From contig NZ_RZNC01000002.1 of NCBI RefSeq assembly GCF_004078655.1, forward strand, positions 186,001-250,000: a DNA stretch of 64,000 nucleotides, written 5' to 3'. Positions 8,179 through 16,642 of the stretch are shown here, piece after piece; position 1 is the first letter of the stretch; every line of letters begins with the position of its first letter. The stretch is from Labedella populi. GTDB lineage: Bacteria > Actinomycetota > Actinomycetes > Actinomycetales > Microbacteriaceae. Under the pieces are notes generated by a model. The model saw only the letters and a program-made list of their open reading frames with translations, ran no database searches and was not told the origin of the DNA. The position numbers were made by a program, and so were the translations under genes.

Positions 8179-9146
8179 TGGTCGATCTCACTACCGCCGC
8201 GGGGCGACCTGCGGCTTCCGCCTCGCACGCCTCCTTCTCTATCGGCCTCGACGTCGGAGGCACCAAGGTCCGCGGCGTCGTGACCGACGCCGACGGCACG
8301 ATCGTGGCGGGCGCCCGGAAGCGCACCCGCGCCGGCGTGGATGGCGTGCTTCACACCATCGGCTCCGTCGTCGACGACCTGGTCGCCGACGCTGCGATCG
8401 ACATCGCAGCGGTCGAACGGGTCGGTCTCGGCGTCCCCGGCGTCGTCGACCCCGCCGCGGGTGTCATCTCCCACGCAGTGAATCTCGGTATCCACGACCC
8501 GTTCGATATCGCCAGCGCCCTCGGTGACCGTCTCGGCGTCCACGGACGGGTGCACCTCGAGAACGACGTCAATGCTGCAGCCCTCGGAGTGGCCGAGGCG
8601 CTCGGGCTGCGGTCGAACTCGGTTGCGGTGATCTCTTCGGGCACCGGCCTTGCCGCGGGTTTCGTGGTGGAGGGGCGGCTGTGGCGCGGGCATCGCGGCG
8701 CCGCTGGCGAGATCGGGCACATCTCGGTCGACCCGACAGGGCCGATCTGCAAGTGCGGCCAGCGCGGATGCCTCGAGCTCTACGCGTCGGGCACGGCGAT
8801 CGCCCGCATGCTCGGTCCGGGTTCGCCGCCGCCCCGCATGAAGCAGATCTTCGCCGCCGCGACCGCCGGCGACGCGACCGCGCGGCACATCGTCGACACC
8901 GTAGCGGAAGCGCTCGCGGTGGCGATCCGGTTCGTCACGCTGTCGATGGACCCCGAGCGCATCTTCCTCATGGGCGGGCTCGCCAGCGTCGGTACCCCCC
9001 TCCTGGACGCCGTCCTCGACGCTGTCGCGAAGGGCGAGCGCGACTCGCCCTTCCTCCTTGCACTGCGGATGCCGGAGCGGGTCGGTCTCGTGCCCGACGT
9101 CGCGGACCTGCCGGCGCGCGGTGCCGCGCGCCTGGGCGCGGTATGA
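8178..9146 (+). CDS. ROK-family sugar kinase
   Basis: 322 residues. The ATG at 8178 overlaps the permease stop (TGATG). It has the ATP-binding motif IGLDVGGTKVRGVVTD near the N-terminus, the catalytic ENDVNAAALG loop, and the complete zinc signature GHISVDPTGPICKCGQRGCLE. It lacks a DNA-binding domain. ROK kinases phosphorylate glucose, N-acetylmannosamine, N-acetylglucosamine or allose; the exact sugar cannot be read from sequence. Co-translation with the importer and nearby GH20/GH29 and nagA genes makes an amino sugar or similar a reasonable guess. Confidence 0.88.
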   Translation: MVDLTTAAGRPAASASHASFSIGLDVGGTKVRGVVTDADGTIVAGARKRTRAGVDGVLHTIGSVVDDLVADAAIDIAAVERVGLGVPGVVDPAAGVISHAVNLGIHDPFDIASALGDRLGVHGRVHLENDVNAAALGVAEALGLRSNSVAVISSGTGLAAGFVVEGRLWRGHRGAAGEIGHISVDPTGPICKCGQRGCLELYASGTAIARMLGPGSPPPRMKQIFAAATAGDATARHIVDTVAEALAVAIRFVTLSMDPERIFLMGGLASVGTPLLDAVLDAVAKGERDSPFLLALRMPERVGLVPDVADLPARGAARLGAV

Positions 9147-9478
9147 CCGGCACGGACGACTACCTCGACCGTCACGACGATGCGCTGCTCGCCCTGACGG
9201 AGCGGCTCATCGGCATCGACAGTCAGATCCCGCCGTTCGGCGACGAGCGGGCGATCATCGCCCATCTCGACGGAGTGCTGGAACGAGACGGGTTCACCGA
9301 GCGCACGATCATGGAGCCGGTCCGGGGCCGGCCGAGCCTGATCGCCCGGATACCGGGGGTCGGCGGAGGCCCCACCCTCATGTTCTGCGCGCACGTCGAC
9401 ACCAAGCTCGTCGGTGACGCCCCGGGTCTGTTGCGCACCGATCCGTTCACCGCGACCATCGTGGACGACCGGACCCCC
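9143..9478 (+). pseudogene. M20-family peptidase/deacylase, 3'-truncated
   Basis: The gene begins ATGA-coupled to the ROK kinase and encodes about 112 residues of a dizinc M20 hydrolase. Visible are LIGIDSQIPPFGDERAII and the metal-site region LMFCAHVDTKLVGDA followed by RTDPFTATIVDDR. Homology stops there: a normal protein goes on to GxGxxDMKGG and about 300 further residues with the remaining metal ligands. The open frame continues with unrelated residues to 9544, running antisense into the end of a fucosidase gene. It cannot be catalytic. The original was the fifth gene of the importer operon, perhaps removing an acyl group. Confidence 0.8.
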
Positions 9479-9504
9479 AACTGCCCGACAGTGTCTGACA
9501 GACC

Positions 9505-10056
9505 TCAACCGGTCGGAAGCTCCTCGACCTGCCCGTGGAGGTAGGCGCGGTAGCGTGCGATGTCGCGCCCGATGTTCAGCGCATCGACGTCGCTGCCGCG
9601 CTGCGGGTGAACCCCGTCGATGGTGAAGTCGGGGTGGTGCCAGTCGAGCAGCGAGTAATACAGTCCGATCCGGAGCCCGCGCGCCCGGAACGCGTTCACG
9701 AACTCGCGTACAAGGTCGCGGCCGCCGAGGGTGCGTGAGACGCTCCAGTCCGTGAGCGCGGATGGCCAGAGGCAGTATCCGTCGTGGTGCTTCGCGGTCA
9801 GAACGGCGTATCGCATCCCCGCGTTCCACGCGGCGTCGGCGAGTGCGTCTGCGTTTGCGTCGAAGAGGTCGGCGTCGAAGTAGTCGCCGTAGCGTTCGTA
9901 GTGCTCCGGTGCCATCGTCGCCCGCAGCATGACCTGTTCGTGGCGCGCGGCGACTGCGTACGGCCCCCACTGGATGAACATGCCGAGCCGTGCATGGTCG
10001 AACCGGGCGTGGGCTGCGGGATCGATGTCGACGGAGACTTCCGTGGGACCGGACAT
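9505..10056 (-). pseudogene. GH29 alpha-L-fucosidase, 3'-truncated
   Basis: From the ATG at 10056 (GGGAA upstream) 183 residues match the N-terminal half of GH29. Landmarks are RLGMFIQWGPYAV, the AGMRYAVLTAKHHDGYCLW strand with its HH pair, and GLRIGLYYSLLDWHHPDF. The frame ends abruptly after YRAYLHGQVEELPTG. Full enzymes are usually over 400 residues and carry the catalytic aspartate nucleophile in LWFDG, which would come soon after this point. The loss faces the equally truncated M20 gene, so one event probably removed both ends. Presumed inactive. Confidence 0.82.
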
Positions 10057-10063
10057 TTCCCTA

Positions 10064-10082
10064 GTATGGCAGGAGTCCATAC
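10064..10082. promoter_or_regulatory. Inverted repeat GTATGG-N7-CCATAC between divergent glycosidase genes
   Basis: In the 67-bp gap between the fucosidase remnant and the GH20 gene, GTATGG (10064-10069) and CCATAC (10077-10082) form a 6-bp dyad with a 7-bp spacer. Its position suits an operator for both genes. No regulator can be assigned. Confidence 0.35.
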
Positions 10083-10123
10083 AAATTGAACGGGCTGCGT
10101 CCCCGTCCAGACAGAGGAGCACG

Positions 10124-11935
10124 ATGACCGACCTGCTGGGATCCCTTTTCCCGCGGCCACGGGTGGCGACGATCACGACGGGCGAGGGCCCGAGCCGCGG
10201 TGCGGCACCTCGCACGTCGCTGGACGACACGCTGCCTGCCGAAGGATTTCGGCTCCGTGCGGATGCCTCGGGGATCGAGGTGCGGTACGCCGACGCCCGT
10301 GGCCTGCGTTACGCCCTCGCGACGCTCGATCAGCTCCGCGCTCACCCCGACTTCACGACGTCGGTCGTCGACATCGAGGACCACCCCGATTTCGCCGTCC
10401 GCGGCTACATGCTCGACGTGAGCCGCGACCGCGTGCCGACGCGGGCGACCCTGCTGCGCTATCTCGACCTCGCTGAGCGGGCGCGGCTGAACCACTTCGA
10501 GCTCTACATCGAGCACACGTTCGCGTACGAGGGTCACGACCTGGTCTGGCAGGACGCTTCGCCCTTCACGGTCGCGGACCTGCGATGGTTCGACGCGGAG
10601 TGCGTCGCCCGCGGCATCGACTTCGTGCCGTCGGTGAATTGCCTCGGTCACATGGAGCGCTGGCTCAAGCACCCGGCGTACAAGGACCGCTCCGAAACCC
10701 CCGACGGCTACGTCTGGGGCTTCGAGAATCGTGCCGCCGCGACCCTCGAGCCGACGCGGGAGAACGCCGACTTCACCCTCGGGCTTCTGCTCGAGATCGC
10801 CGAGACGACGTCGAGCGGCAAGATCAACATCGGTGCCGACGAGCCGTTCGAGCTCGGTCAGGGCGCCTCAGCCGATGCCGTCGCCGAGCGAGGACGCGGC
10901 GAGGTGTACTTCGAGTACGTCCGCCACCTGCTCGAGCGGCTCACTGAGCGTGGCTACCAGGTCGAGTTCTGGGCCGACATCTTCGCCGAGCACCCGGAAC
11001 TCATGGGCCGCGTGCCCCAGGGGGCCGTCCCGGTCGTGTGGCAGTACGACGGTCCGGTCCTGAGCGCCGCCGTGATCGACGGCGCCGACGACGAGTTGCG
11101 CGCGAAATGGGAGGCGATCGCTTTCGACGTCGAGGCGACGCGGCAGGGTGCGCGCGGTCGTGCCGCAGCGCTCATCGAGTCCGGCGAGCCGTTCTGGCTC
11201 GCGCCCGGCACGAGCACCTGGCAGTCCTTCGTCGGTCGCACCGACAACGCCGTCGACAACCTCGTCGACGTCGCGAGGACCGGGCTCGACACGGGCGCCC
11301 GCGGCTACGTCAACACTCAATGGGGCGACCACGGCTCGCTCGAGCCGCCGGTCGTCAGCTTCGGCCCGCTGCTGCTCGGAGGTGCCGTCTCCTGGTGCCT
11401 GGACTCCAACGCCGATCTCGACCTCGCGACCCTCGTCGACACGGTCGCGCTGCTCGACCGCACCGGCCGGATCGGTCGCGCGACCGTCGAGGCCGGAGGC
11501 GCCGCCCATGCGCTCGGATCGCCACTGCTCAACGCGAGCCAGCTCTTCACCGTGCTGTGGCGGGCCGGCGAGATCCCGCCGGGATCGTGGCCGACACCGT
11601 CCGGCGTCGCGGCCGCACGAGCGAAGCTCGAGACTGCACGTGCGCTGCTCGTCGGTGCCGAGCCCGAAGCCGCCGATGGCGAGCTGGCCGTCTCCGAGCT
11701 CGACCACGCCATCCGGTTCGCGCTCCTCGCCGCCGACGTCCTCGACCTGGGCCACGGCGCACTCGCCGAGCTCGACCCCGAGACCGCGCTGCGCCTGCGC
11801 GATCGGCTCGACGTGCTCCTCGCCGAGCAGCGCACGCTGTGGTTGCGTCGATCACGCCCGGGCGGGCTCGACGACGCCGTCGGCAAGCTGGTGCCGTTGC
11901 GCCGGCTGCTCGAGCGACGCGCCGTGCTGGCGTGA
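10124..11935 (+). CDS. GH20-family beta-N-acetylhexosaminidase-like protein
   Basis: 603 residues; the ATG at 10124 has GAGGAG seven bases before it. An N-terminal alpha/beta domain (to about residue 90) precedes a GH20-type barrel beginning VRGYMLDVSRDRVPT. The adjacent acidic pair is seen in INIGADEPFELGQG (D239-E240), matching the GH20 Asp-Glu pair used for substrate-assisted cleavage of terminal GlcNAc/GalNAc. No signal peptide is visible, so it should act on imported oligosaccharides. Its stop overlaps the GTG of the next gene. The C-terminal third is less conserved helical sequence. Confidence 0.8.
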   Translation: MTDLLGSLFPRPRVATITTGEGPSRGAAPRTSLDDTLPAEGFRLRADASGIEVRYADARGLRYALATLDQLRAHPDFTTSVVDIEDHPDFAVRGYMLDVSRDRVPTRATLLRYLDLAERARLNHFELYIEHTFAYEGHDLVWQDASPFTVADLRWFDAECVARGIDFVPSVNCLGHMERWLKHPAYKDRSETPDGYVWGFENRAAATLEPTRENADFTLGLLLEIAETTSSGKINIGADEPFELGQGASADAVAERGRGEVYFEYVRHLLERLTERGYQVEFWADIFAEHPELMGRVPQGAVPVVWQYDGPVLSAAVIDGADDELRAKWEAIAFDVEATRQGARGRAAALIESGEPFWLAPGTSTWQSFVGRTDNAVDNLVDVARTGLDTGARGYVNTQWGDHGSLEPPVVSFGPLLLGGAVSWCLDSNADLDLATLVDTVALLDRTGRIGRATVEAGGAAHALGSPLLNASQLFTVLWRAGEIPPGSWPTPSGVAAARAKLETARALLVGAEPEAADGELAVSELDHAIRFALLAADVLDLGHGALAELDPETALRLRDRLDVLLAEQRTLWLRRSRPGGLDDAVGKLVPLRRLLERRAVLA

Positions 11936-13164
11936 GCGCGACCGTGCCCGACTCGTCAGTCACGATCGGTCCGCAGCACAAGTCGATTCCGCCGCAACTG
12001 TGGGGTTCGACGATCGCCGAGGCCGGCACGCGGGGCATCCGGCTGACCGACCTCGCCACGCCGGTGCTCGTCATCGACGAGGCCGCACTGCAGCACAACA
12101 CCGGGACGATGCAACGGTGGATGGCTGCGCGCGGAGTCTCGTGGGCCCCGCACGGGAAGACCACGATGTCTCCTGAGCTGTGGCGGCGCGCACTCGACGC
12201 CGGCGCGTGGGGAATCACGGTCGCGACCGGATGGCAGGCGCTGGTCGCTCGCGCGGCCGGTGTCGAACGGATCCTCGTGGCGAACGAGATCATCGATCCG
12301 GTGGCGCTCGACGCTCTCGCCGAGACCGCGCCAGACGTGGTCTTCTTCGTCGACTCGGTGGAGGGGGCCACCCGGGCATCTACGGCCGCCCGGCGGGCGG
12401 GCGCACGGCTCGGTGTGATCGTGGACCTCGGCGGTGCCGGCGGCCGCGCGGGCGTCCGCAGTGGGGACGAGGCGTTCGCACTGGCGAGCGCCGTCGCGAA
12501 CGATCCACATCTGGAGCTCCGCGGTGTCGGCGGGTACGAGGGTGCGTTGGCCCATGATCGGAACTCGGCGTCGATCGACGCGGTCCGCTCGTGGACGGGA
12601 CAACTGACGAGGGTGTTCGAGGAGGCGGTTGCCGCGGGCCTCTTCGCCGCGGATGGAGCCCCGATCGTCACGGCGTCCGGCAGCCTCTACTTCGACGTCG
12701 TCGCAGCGGAACTGGCGCCGTTGGTGGGAGAGGCGACCGTGCTGCTCCGGCCCGGCGCGGTTCAGACCCACGACTCCGGCTTTTACCGTGAGCTGTCGCC
12801 CCTCGTCGGCACCACCGAGGAGCTGCACCCGGCGATCCACGTGTGGGCGCACGTGCTCGCGCGCCCGGAACCCGGGCTCGCGATCCTCGACGCAGGGCGC
12901 CGCGATGTGCCGTACGACCAGCATCTGCCCGTCATCGACCAGGTGGGAGGAGAGCGCGTCTCGCCGCTGCGGGTCACCGCGGTCGATGACCAGCATGCCT
13001 ACGTCCGCGCCGATGCGGAGTTGCCGCTCGCCGTCGGGGACCGGGTGCGGCTGGCACTCAGCCATCCCTGCACCGCGTTCGACAAGTGGCGGCTGATCCC
13101 GATCGTGACCGACGGCTCGTCGCCCGACGCCGCCGTCGTGGATTTCGTGACGACGATCTTCTGA
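11932..13164 (+). CDS. D-threonine aldolase / D-serine dehydratase-like PLP enzyme
   Basis: 410 residues from a GTG that overlaps the GH20 stop (GTGA). This is a fold-type III (alanine-racemase-like) barrel: LATPVLVIDEAALQHN opens the barrel, WAPHGKTTMSPELW contains the probable PLP lysine (K76), and a C-terminal beta domain ends in ALSHPCTAFDKW. The His and Cys there match the metal-binding site of D-threonine aldolase/D-serine dehydratase. These enzymes cleave or dehydrate beta-hydroxy D-amino acids. Convergent with a D-aminoacylase 12 bp away, so both may handle D-amino acids. Confidence 0.82.
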   Translation: MSATVPDSSVTIGPQHKSIPPQLWGSTIAEAGTRGIRLTDLATPVLVIDEAALQHNTGTMQRWMAARGVSWAPHGKTTMSPELWRRALDAGAWGITVATGWQALVARAAGVERILVANEIIDPVALDALAETAPDVVFFVDSVEGATRASTAARRAGARLGVIVDLGGAGGRAGVRSGDEAFALASAVANDPHLELRGVGGYEGALAHDRNSASIDAVRSWTGQLTRVFEEAVAAGLFAADGAPIVTASGSLYFDVVAAELAPLVGEATVLLRPGAVQTHDSGFYRELSPLVGTTEELHPAIHVWAHVLARPEPGLAILDAGRRDVPYDQHLPVIDQVGGERVSPLRVTAVDDQHAYVRADAELPLAVGDRVRLALSHPCTAFDKWRLIPIVTDGSSPDAAVVDFVTTIF

Positions 13165-13176
13165 GAGCCTCCCGCG

Positions 13177-14772
13177 TCAGCCGGGGTGACGGAGCGCGCG
13201 ACCCGCGCGTGCTCCCGTCGGAACGCCCGCGGCGACCACGCGCTCGCCGCGGATCCAGACATCACTGATGCCGCGGGGCGTCGTGCGCGGGCGCTCGTAG
13301 CTCGATGCGTCGGCGATGCGGGTCGCGTCGAACAGGACGAGGTCGGCGACAGCGCCTTCACGGAGCACACCTCGATCCTCGAGCCCGAGTCGCGAAGCGG
13401 GCGACCCCGTCAGGTGACGCACCCATTCCTCGAGCGGCATGAGGTCGCCGTAGGCGGCGAGGTAGCGGGGGAACGTGCCCCATCCTCTGGGGTGGGGCCG
13501 GCTACCGACGAGGATGCCGTCGCTCCCGCCCATGTGCCGCGGGTGTGCGAGAATCCGGCGGACGTTCGATTCGTCGCCGACGTGCATCAGGATGCTCGTG
13601 CGGAGCCGGTCCCGCCGCAGGATCGCGACCGCGGCGTCGAAAGCCGTCGCCGGCCCGCCGAGAGCCGGCAGCCCGACGAGGTCCGAGACGAGACGCCCGA
13701 CGCAGGGCTCGAGCGCGGGATCGCTGACTCCGGCGATCGTGATCGTCGACCAGTCGATACGTTCACCGTGGGAGCCGTCCGAGCCGGTCACCTCGAGCGC
13801 CTCACGGATACCGCCGAGCTCGACGTGGTCAGCGAGCCGCTCGAGCGTGGCGTCCATCCCGCCCGCGGACGCCCAACTCGGCAGCAGTGCGGCGAGGGTC
13901 GTGGCGCCGGCGAGGTACGGGTAGGCGTCGAGCGTGACGTCCACGCCCTCGGCGACGGCCGCATCGACCAATTCGAGCAGTTCCCCGGCACGGCCGCGGT
14001 TGGACGGGAAATTCATCGTCGCATGGGTGAGGTGCACCGGGCAGTGGGTTCGTCGCGAGATCTCGATGACCTCGCGATACGCGTCGAGCGCGCCGCCGCC
14101 GTAACCGCGGGTGTGGGGGGACCAATAGCCGCCGTGTGCCGCGACGACGCGACACAATGCGGCCAGTTCGTCGGTCGTCGCGTGAAGTCCCGGTGCGTAC
14201 GTCAATCCGCTGGACATGCCGAAGGCGCCCGCTCGCATCCCGTCCGCCAGCAGTCCCTGCATCCGATCGAGCTCCGCGGCGGTGGCGGCCCGCGCGTCGT
14301 GCCCGACCGTCATCATGCGCAGGTTGCCCTGCGGGACCAGGAACGCGGCGTTCGTCGGAGTACCGCCGTCGATGCGGCCGAGGTACCCCGCGACGTCGCG
14401 CCACGAGAAGTCATCGTCGCTCAGGTCGCCGTTCCATCCGGCGATGCGGGTACGGATGTCGGCGAGCACGCCGTCGTCGACGGGGGCGTATCCGAGACCG
14501 TCCTGACCGATCACCTCGGTCGTGACCCCCTGGAGGAGCTTCGCATCGTGCGTGCCCTCGCGCAGGATCTCCAGGTCGGAATGCGCATGCATGTCGATGA
14601 ATCCCGGTGCGAGGACGAGGCCCGAGCCGTCGATCGAGCCGGGGGAGGTGGCGAGGGACGTGGCGGGGGTGATTGACGCGATGCGATCGCCCTGCACGAC
14701 GACGTCCGCCGCACGGCCCGGTGCTCCGGTGCCGTCGACGACGAGCGCGTGTCGGATCAGTGTGTGGTCCAA
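13177..14772 (-). CDS. N-acyl-D-amino-acid deacylase (D-aminoacylase)
   Basis: 531 residues of the amidohydrolase superfamily. The N-terminal beta domain leads into APGFIDMHAHSDLEIL (H62, H64, metal ligands), then GVTTEVIGQDGLGYAP and the catalytic-region GGSDGILVGSRPHPRGWGTFPRYL. The family releases D-amino acids from N-acyl-D-amino acids or N-acyl-D-glutamate. The only in-frame start is TTG at 14772, because a TAA lies five codons upstream in frame, and no strong Shine-Dalgarno is seen. It may be poorly translated or coupled to the upstream FAD oxidase, which lies 69 bp before it on the same strand. Confidence 0.88.
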   Translation of the reverse strand: MDHTLIRHALVVDGTGAPGRAADVVVQGDRIASITPATSLATSPGSIDGSGLVLAPGFIDMHAHSDLEILREGTHDAKLLQGVTTEVIGQDGLGYAPVDDGVLADIRTRIAGWNGDLSDDDFSWRDVAGYLGRIDGGTPTNAAFLVPQGNLRMMTVGHDARAATAAELDRMQGLLADGMRAGAFGMSSGLTYAPGLHATTDELAALCRVVAAHGGYWSPHTRGYGGGALDAYREVIEISRRTHCPVHLTHATMNFPSNRGRAGELLELVDAAVAEGVDVTLDAYPYLAGATTLAALLPSWASAGGMDATLERLADHVELGGIREALEVTGSDGSHGERIDWSTITIAGVSDPALEPCVGRLVSDLVGLPALGGPATAFDAAVAILRRDRLRTSILMHVGDESNVRRILAHPRHMGGSDGILVGSRPHPRGWGTFPRYLAAYGDLMPLEEWVRHLTGSPASRLGLEDRGVLREGAVADLVLFDATRIADASSYERPRTTPRGISDVWIRGERVVAAGVPTGARAGRALRHPG

Positions 14773-14841
14773 TTTGTAAGGAGTTTATCCTCTATTCCGT
14801 CGGCTGCTCTCCGGGACACGCCACGGAGCGGGCGGTACGGG

Positions 14842-16242
14842 TCACGCGACGACGAGGGGATCGAAGACCTTCCCAGGGTTGAGGATCCCGAGGGGATCGA
14901 AAACCGCCTTGACGCCGCGCTGGAGCTCGACCTGGTCGTCACCGAGTTCGTCGGCGAGCCAGCGTCGCTTGAGGACCCCGATGCCGTGCTCTCCCGTGAG
15001 GGTCCCGCCGAGGGTGAGCGCCGCCGTGAAGAGCGCATCCGCGGCATCCCAGATGTGCGGCGGGACGGAATCCCCCTCGACGACGAAGTTCGGATGGAGG
15101 TTCCCGTCCCCGGCGTGCGCGACCGTCGGGATCGTGATGCCGAAGCGCTCCTCGATCTCGGCGATCGCGGCGAACATCGCGGGGAGCGCGCTCCGCGGGA
15201 CGGAGACGTCCTCGATGAGCGCCGTGCCGAGTCGCTCCATCGCGGGATGCATCGCGCGTCGCACCGCGAGGAGGCGTTCGCCCTCGGTGAGGTCGGTCGT
15301 GAGCTCTGCCGTGCCGCCGAGTGATCGCACGATGTCGAGGGCCGCTGCGGCCTCCTCGCCGGCGGCCGGGCCGTCGGTCTGCACCACGAGGTGCGCCGCT
15401 CCCGCTCCGCCCATCGAGGTGCCGAGCAGCGCATCCACGGCGCGGAGCGACGCGGCGTCCATGAGTTCCATGACGGCCGGCTGCACTCCGGCCGCCGTGA
15501 TCGCCGAGGATGCGCGAGCGGCGCTCGCCGCGTCGGGGAAGAAGCACGCGACGGTCGCGACCGTGCCCGCGACGCGGCGTCGGATCCGGACGATCGCCTC
15601 GACGACGACGCCGAGGAGACCCTCGGAGCCGACCATCAGTGCGGTGAGATCGAGGCCCGTGACGCCCTTCACACTGCGGTGACCGGTCCGGATGACGCGT
15701 CCGTCGGCGAGGACGACCGTGAGCCCGAGGACGGCGTCGCGGGTGACGCCGTACTTCGCACAGAGCAGTCCGCCGGCACCGGTGGCGATGTTGCCTCCGA
15801 CGGTCGAGATCGCCCGCGACGCGGGGTCGGGGGCGAACCATAGGCCGCGGTCGGCCAGCAGGTCGTTGAAGACGCCGTTCAGGATGCCCGGTTGGACGAC
15901 GGCGAGGAGGTCGTCCTCATCGATCTCGAGGACACGGTCCATCATGAGGGTTGAGAGGACGATCTCCCCGGCCCCGGCCATCGCGGCTCCCGCGAGACCG
16001 GTTCCGGCACCACGGGTCACGACGGGGGTCCTCGTGGACGTCGCGATCCGCATCGTCGCTTGGACGTCCTCGACCGAACGGGCGTCGACGATCGCGAGCG
16101 GACGACTCGCGGAGCGGTGCCCCGACTTGTCCGCGCGCACCGCCTCGAGTCGCGCCGAGGTCGTCACCACGGCGTCGCCGAGGGCCTCGCGGAGCGCGGA
16201 GACCACGGCGGACCCGTCGGCAGGACCCGCCGGAGCGGTCAT
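14842..16242 (-). CDS. FAD-linked oxidase, GlcD/D-lactate dehydrogenase type
   Basis: 466 residues from the ATG at 16242, which overlaps the stop of the preceding YrdB-like gene (ATGA). The FAD-binding PCMH domain (about 40-215) shows VVTRGAGTGLAGAAMAG and PDPASRAISTVGGNIATGAGG. The C-terminal cap has PTVAHAGDGNLHPNF and GEHGIGVLKRRWL, typical of glycolate/D-lactate/D-2-hydroxyacid dehydrogenases. It oxidises a 2-hydroxy acid to the 2-oxo acid and passes electrons to a membrane or flavin acceptor. No iron-sulfur partner (GlcF) is nearby. The substrate is undetermined. Confidence 0.87.
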   Translation of the reverse strand: MTAPAGPADGSAVVSALREALGDAVVTTSARLEAVRADKSGHRSASRPLAIVDARSVEDVQATMRIATSTRTPVVTRGAGTGLAGAAMAGAGEIVLSTLMMDRVLEIDEDDLLAVVQPGILNGVFNDLLADRGLWFAPDPASRAISTVGGNIATGAGGLLCAKYGVTRDAVLGLTVVLADGRVIRTGHRSVKGVTGLDLTALMVGSEGLLGVVVEAIVRIRRRVAGTVATVACFFPDAASAARASSAITAAGVQPAVMELMDAASLRAVDALLGTSMGGAGAAHLVVQTDGPAAGEEAAAALDIVRSLGGTAELTTDLTEGERLLAVRRAMHPAMERLGTALIEDVSVPRSALPAMFAAIAEIEERFGITIPTVAHAGDGNLHPNFVVEGDSVPPHIWDAADALFTAALTLGGTLTGEHGIGVLKRRWLADELGDDQVELQRGVKAVFDPLGILNPGKVFDPLVVA

Positions 16243-16595
16243 CGAGCGAGTTCCCGGCGACCGGCGATGACTCCGCTCACCACGGCTACGACGGCGTACA
16301 CGGCCGCGACGATCGGCTGTCCGAGATCGAGCCACGCGAGCGTCGCCGCCGCGACGACGAGCAGTTCGACGAGCGACTTGCCGTAGACGTCGACCGAGAA
16401 CACGGCGCGTGGCGAGCGAAAGAGCCCCCACAAGAGGATCGCGAGCATCGGCGCGCCGATGCCGACGGCGATGTTGAGCGGGAAGGCGAACGCCACGAAT
16501 CCCCAGACCCCGAGCGTCACGAAGGCGAAGAGCTCGAGGACGAGCCGGAGGACGTCGTTGACACCGATGGTGCGGGAGGTCGTTGAAGCGGTCAC
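16239..16595 (-). CDS. YrdB-like (DUF2568) small membrane protein
   Basis: 118 residues with four predicted membrane helices: LVLELFAFVTLGVWGFVAF, a segment around NIAVGIGAPMLAILLWGLF, LVELLVVAAATLAWLDLG and IVAAVYAVVAVVSGVIAG. The second helix is followed by the WGLFRSPRA motif typical of the YrdB/DUF2568 family, whose function is unknown. It is translationally coupled to the FAD oxidase, but this could simply be gene packing. Confidence 0.8.
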   Translation of the reverse strand: MTASTTSRTIGVNDVLRLVLELFAFVTLGVWGFVAFAFPLNIAVGIGAPMLAILLWGLFRSPRAVFSVDVYGKSLVELLVVAAATLAWLDLGQPIVAAVYAVVAVVSGVIAGRRELAR

Positions 16596-16642
16596 TCCTC
16601 GATTTTACGCGTCGACGCCGCGGGGGAGCGCCGCCGCCGACG

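Noticed and set aside
9479-9544. Treating the M20 frame to 9544 as an intact short protein
   Set aside because: The last 22 codons have no family similarity and are antisense to the end of the fucosidase remnant.
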